NCBI RefSeq assembly: GCF_009801115.1
Contig: NZ_VTOL01000006.1
Span: forward strand, 186,001 to 250,000
Source of the DNA: Dyadobacter sp. 3J3
GTDB lineage: Bacteria; Bacteroidota; Bacteroidia; Cytophagales; Spirosomataceae
Direction of reading: 5' to 3'
DNA length: 64,000 bases
The number at the start of each line of letters is the position of its first letter. Within the stretch, counting starts at the first letter, position 1. A program made the position numbers and the translations under genes. This document shows, piece after piece, positions 60,546 through 64,000 of this stretch. The notes under the pieces are model-generated. The model searched no databases. It was not told the DNA's origin and saw nothing but the letters and a program-made list of their open reading frames with translations.

Positions 60546-63143
60546 CTAAAACCTGAACCCTAATCTTGTAAATAGAAAAGCTCCGTTGCTTCCCATTTGA
60601 ACCGGATCCCATGCTCCGCCTGATTCTGTCAGGTAAGGTTTGGACATATTCGGGTAAACATTCAGGATATTACTTCCACCAATCGATAAAGAAATCTGTT
60701 TGCTGAACTTGTAATTAACCGTAACGTCAGTCTGGATTTTTGGCTTGTAAACATCCGTATATTCCGCCTCTGTATATTCCTGATTTGTTTCAGAATTGAT
60801 CGACCCATAATTCCAGTTCGTCAGTTTTATTTCTCCAAAACGGACAAATCGTACCATCAAACTTAACTTGCTGATCGTGTAATCCAGGGTCAGGTTGATT
60901 TTGGAAGGAGGGGCCGATGCGAGCACGAAACTGCGTTCTCTCTGATTGAAATAAGTATCTTCCTTTCCTGCCAATTTTGGGCTTGTGTTGATTGGTCCAA
61001 GTTTCATCCAGTTAAAGTTAGACGCAAGTGTTGTACTAAAACGACCTCTGCCCAATTGTGTTGAATGCGCAATAATAACATCAATTCCTTTGGTCGTTGT
61101 GTAAGAAAGCGCATTAGTGAAAAACTGCGCCTGACCAACATTTAAGGATTTTAAAAGTGGCCCGATCGCCTCATCTTCATCACTAAACTGTCCCGTTAAA
61201 ACCACACGATTTTTAACTTTCACATAATATCCATCCACCGTAACCGACAAAGCAGAAGCTTTTGGTGTCAAGGTAATACCCAAGCTAGCATTTTCAGATG
61301 TTTCCTGTTTAAGTTGTGGAATTCCCAGCGCCTTGGTAACAGCGCTGTTATTATTCGCCAGAAGAACCTGAACGGCCTGTCCGTTTACAAAATTGGTAAA
61401 AGTGGAATTGAAATATTTTTGGGCAAGAGAAGGTGCCCGGAAACCGGTACTTACCGATCCGCGAATGGCGATGTCGTCCGTTAACTTATACCGCGCGCCC
61501 AGTTTCCCGTTTAAAGTACTTCCAAAATCACTGTAATTTTCGAAACGTGTAGCTACATCTACCAAAAGTTTTTTGGTGATATCAGCCTCAACATCCAGAT
61601 AGGCGGCGGCATTAGAGCGTCCATGATTTGTAACATCAACCGGGCTAAATCCTGGAAAACCCTGTGAACCGCCTGCAAAATTCTGGTCGTAAGTTTTATA
61701 TGAAGCCTCTTCTCCTTCAAAAATCTTATAACGCTCCATCCGGTATTCTCCTCCGAAAGCGACATTCAAGCCGCTTAAAATGCTTTTATAGTTTCGGGTG
61801 AAGTTCAGGTTAGTCACATTTTGGCCCAACTGAAAACCACCAGCGTCAAAAGAAGTAGGGGATTGAAGTCCTAATGATGTGTTTAATGAATTTTTTACAG
61901 AAAAATGAAATCTGTTAAATCCATACGTATTACTCAAATCAATGTCCCACTGTTTCCAAACGCCACGGATCCCAACCGTTGCCGCGTTATCAGTAATTTT
62001 ACTGGCGATGATCGGGTCAAATCCATTTGGATAAATAGCAGGAATATTTTTCACATCATCCGCAAAACGGGTCCAGGCATAGGCATCACCGTTTCTGGAA
62101 TTATGTCCACCAAAACTGTAAACCTGGATATTTTTGCCTAATGGAATTTTAGCGTTGTAATAGATCGCAGCATTTTTCATCTGCGGATCTCCATATTGTC
62201 TGCGGCTGATTTCGTCAATCGGGCTTGTATTGGCACGGTTGGTGTGGTCTCGGAAATTATAGTCCGCCGTTACGTTTAAGAAACCGGTTTTTGCGATTTT
62301 GACACCATAATTTAGATTGACATTGTAATTCTGTCCGTCGAAGTTTTTGTTGTCATAGCGATATTTGGCTTTGTACATTCCGGCGTTTACATTGGCAGTC
62401 AGCTGATTAACAGTTTCTTTCAAAACAATATTGATCACACCTGCAATCGCGTCCGAGCCATATTGTGCGGCCGCGCCATCTCTTAAAATCTCGATTCTTT
62501 CAATAGCGGCAGCAGGAATAGCGTTCAAGTCTGTACCCGTATTACCACGTCCGCGTGAGCCAAACAAATTCACCAACGACGACTGATGACGGCGTTTTCC
62601 GTTAATCAGAACCAAAGTCTGATCCGGACCTAAGCCGCGTAATGAAGCCGGATCCACGTGATCCGCACCATCCGAACCAGTCTGTCTGTTTGAATTGAAA
62701 GAAGGTGCCGCAAATTGCAAAAGCTGGTTTACATCCAGCTGTCCCTGTTTTGTCGTGACTTCCTGAATGTTAATCACATCAATAGGAGCAGGCGTATCAG
62801 TGGAAGAACGATTCAGATTTCTGGAACCTACTACGGTAACCTGACTTAAAAGCGTTGCATCTTCTAATGTGAAATTCTGCGTTTCCTGGCCGTTAATTTC
62901 TTTTTCAATTTTATTATAACCCACATAAGTCACGATCAATGTGGCTTTGGAATACCCGACCGCCAATGTATAAATCCCGTTTCCATCCGTACTGGTACCA
63001 TTGCTTGTCCCTTTTTCAACAACCGATGCGCCAATAAGCGGTTCCCCCTTTTCGTCCGTTACTTTTCCTGTTACTTTCAGTTTTTGTGCAAAGGCTGAAA
63101 GTGACAATAAAAGGAAAAACAGAGCGTAATAAATTTTAGTCAT
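60546..63143 (-). CDS. TonB-dependent outer-membrane receptor with carboxypeptidase-like N-terminal domain
   Basis: An 865-residue outer-membrane receptor. Signal peptide (YYALFFLLLSLSAFAQ), then a CarboxypepD_reg-like domain (about 20-100: KVTGKVTDEKGEPLIGASV), a plug (about 115-235: LNRSSTDTPAPIDVINIQEV, ERIEILRDGAAAQYGSDAIA, GVINIVLK) and a beta-barrel ending LFTRLGFRF. The ATG at 63143 (MTKIYYAL) is preferred; the earlier in-frame ATG 20 codons upstream would add a hydrophobic leader in front of the signal peptide. At 865 residues it is shorter than most SusC proteins (about 1000). The substrate is unknown. Confidence 0.93.
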   Translation of the reverse strand: MTKIYYALFFLLLSLSAFAQKLKVTGKVTDEKGEPLIGASVVEKGTSNGTSTDGNGIYTLAVGYSKATLIVTYVGYNKIEKEINGQETQNFTLEDATLLSQVTVVGSRNLNRSSTDTPAPIDVINIQEVTTKQGQLDVNQLLQFAAPSFNSNRQTGSDGADHVDPASLRGLGPDQTLVLINGKRRHQSSLVNLFGSRGRGNTGTDLNAIPAAAIERIEILRDGAAAQYGSDAIAGVINIVLKETVNQLTANVNAGMYKAKYRYDNKNFDGQNYNVNLNYGVKIAKTGFLNVTADYNFRDHTNRANTSPIDEISRRQYGDPQMKNAAIYYNAKIPLGKNIQVYSFGGHNSRNGDAYAWTRFADDVKNIPAIYPNGFDPIIASKITDNAATVGIRGVWKQWDIDLSNTYGFNRFHFSVKNSLNTSLGLQSPTSFDAGGFQLGQNVTNLNFTRNYKSILSGLNVAFGGEYRMERYKIFEGEEASYKTYDQNFAGGSQGFPGFSPVDVTNHGRSNAAAYLDVEADITKKLLVDVATRFENYSDFGSTLNGKLGARYKLTDDIAIRGSVSTGFRAPSLAQKYFNSTFTNFVNGQAVQVLLANNNSAVTKALGIPQLKQETSENASLGITLTPKASALSVTVDGYYVKVKNRVVLTGQFSDEDEAIGPLLKSLNVGQAQFFTNALSYTTTKGIDVIIAHSTQLGRGRFSTTLASNFNWMKLGPINTSPKLAGKEDTYFNQRERSFVLASAPPSKINLTLDYTISKLSLMVRFVRFGEIKLTNWNYGSINSETNQEYTEAEYTDVYKPKIQTDVTVNYKFSKQISLSIGGSNILNVYPNMSKPYLTESGGAWDPVQMGSNGAFLFTRLGFRF

Positions 63144-63458
63144 ATGATGAAATTTTAGTAATAAAAGGCGCAAAATAAAGCAATAAAATTTTATACATTT
63201 CAAAAATTCCTGAAATTATATTTCTTCTATTTTTATTCTGACAGAATTTATTAGAAAAATTTCGATTCCGAAATTGGATGTTAAGTGTATTTAAGTTCTT
63301 GTATTTTCTGTGGTTTGTATTTTGTTAAAAAGTTTAATCTGGTGATTTCAATTTTAGGAAGACGGAGATTAAGGAATAAACCAATGATTATTAAACAAAA
63401 ATGCTTTACAAATCAGTTTTACCTGGCCTGTAAAGCATTTTAAAAGTAAAATTAAATC
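63144..63458. other. Intergenic region between the SusD-like and TonB receptor genes
   Basis: 315 bp, A/T-rich, no gene seen. Its right part (63398-63441) is a strong terminator; the left part is the probable upstream region of the TonB receptor gene. No TAnnTTTG element in the expected place was clear. Confidence 0.5.
63398..63441 (-). terminator. Intrinsic terminator after the SusD-like gene
   Basis: A 13-bp perfect stem (AAAATGCTTTACA with TGTAAAGCATTTT), 17 bp after the stop at 63459, separating it from the TonB receptor gene. Confidence 0.85.
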
Positions 63459-64000
63459 TTATTGATAACCAGGATTCTGGACGATTTCTTTATTCTGATC
63501 TCGAACAGCCTGCGGGACGGGATTGATGTACATTTTTTTATGAAAAACATGGGGATGATTAAGTCCTACAACTTCATAAATCCATTTTCCTTTGTTATCC
63601 GCGGGGGATGAATTTGTAATTTTCATTCCATGCAAATCTTTATTCATAACATCTTCTGCGATAGCCCAGCGGATGATATCATAGAATCTTTTTGCTTCAA
63701 AACATAACTCAACACGGCGTTCTCTGCGAATGGCGGCACGCATCGTTTCCTGGGTTAATCCTGCCGGAAGTTCAGGTAAATTCGAACGTTTTCTGATGGC
63801 ATTAATGGCTGAATAAACCGATGCGTCCGGGCCGATTGCTTCGTTTTGTGCTTCTGCATAATTTAATAAAACCTCAGCATAACGGTAATAAACATAGTTT
63901 TGCCCACTTGATGCGCCACCTCGTGGTTTCAATGGATTTATTTTCTTTTTGAAATAATACCCCGTATTTCCAACATCATCGGTACCAAAATCAATCTGGT
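63459..64000 (-). CDS. RagB/SusD family protein, 5' end outside window
   Basis: The C-terminal part of a SusD-like glycan- or nutrient-binding outer-membrane lipoprotein. The frame is open to the right edge (residues before the apparent start read DFGTDDVGNTGYYFKKK), so the gene is cut by the window. Seen are YYRYAEVLLNYAEAQNEA, AINAIRKRSNLPELPAGLT, MRAAIRRERRVELCFEAKRF, YDIIRWAIAEDVMNK and a final LNPGYQ-type end (VQNPGYQ). It acts with a SusC-type receptor on the cell surface. The TonB receptor on its 3' side lies behind a terminator and is probably not its partner. Confidence 0.9.
   Translation of the reverse strand, partial: QIDFGTDDVGNTGYYFKKKINPLKPRGGASSGQNYVYYRYAEVLLNYAEAQNEAIGPDASVYSAINAIRKRSNLPELPAGLTQETMRAAIRRERRVELCFEAKRFYDIIRWAIAEDVMNKDLHGMKITNSSPADNKGKWIYEVVGLNHPHVFHKKMYINPVPQAVRDQNKEIVQNPGYQ

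Overview
The window reads as chromosome of a Bacteroidota bacterium, most likely a Cytophagales/Spirosomaceae member such as Dyadobacter (genus is a guess from overall gene flavour, not from a search). Supporting signs seen directly: a RagB/SusD fragment and a TonB receptor with an N-terminal carboxypeptidase-like domain, a type IX secretion (T9SS) C-terminal sorting tail, LytTR and HisKA_2 signalling proteins, an RND pump fused to its own TolC-like part, starts without Shine-Dalgarno sequences, and several Bacteroidota-type promoters (TTG near -33, TAnnTTTG near -7). About 48 protein genes are supported. I see no rRNA, tRNA, insertion sequence, prophage or CRISPR array.

Layout. 1-8724: partial inositol-phosphate synthase, a lone receiver protein, a MOSC protein, a large FAD/NAD(P)-binding protein, a LytTR regulator with its TPR/HisKA_2 sensor kinase, and an ankyrin protein. 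8851-21864: mostly exported or sugar-related proteins (ThuA-like, metallo-beta-lactamase-fold hydrolase, MpaB/DUF2236, Gfo/Idh/MocA oxidoreductase, DUF885, dienelactone hydrolase), a lycopene cyclase and a Bcr/CflA transporter. 22098-34269: carbohydrate enzymes (cellobiose-2-epimerase-like plus GH2, PQQ-type sugar dehydrogenase, DUF1080), an ice-binding-type adhesin, an AraC regulator, cyclase and amidohydrolase. 34556-45972: NYN/OST-HTH RNA-binding protein, phytase-like esterase, M1 aminopeptidase, AraC regulator with siderophore-interacting reductase, SDR, cation diffusion facilitator, GH127 arabinofuranosidase and a predicted beta-barrel gene behind a terminator-like leader.

46044-51189 is the most interesting part. 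It is a minus-strand island resembling an electrophile/quinone detoxification set: MhqD-like hydrolase, ring-cleaving dioxygenase, a small receiver-like protein, nitroreductase, pirin and a Crp/Fnr regulator. Three copies of one promoter module lie inside it. Each has a TTG-N8-CAA dyad (TTGAACYRGGACAA) at exactly the same distance from a TTTGTAT element, which puts the dyad near -41, the class II activator position. I propose that the adjacent Crp/Fnr protein acts there.

51190-51884 is a 0.7 kb non-coding stretch holding REP-like palindromes, also found once at 34457. 52709-58940 is a heavy-metal efflux operon (small exported protein, CusA-TolC fusion, CusB-type adaptor). The end carries a VOC protein, a DoxX-like protein, a TonB receptor and the 3' part of a SusD-family gene.
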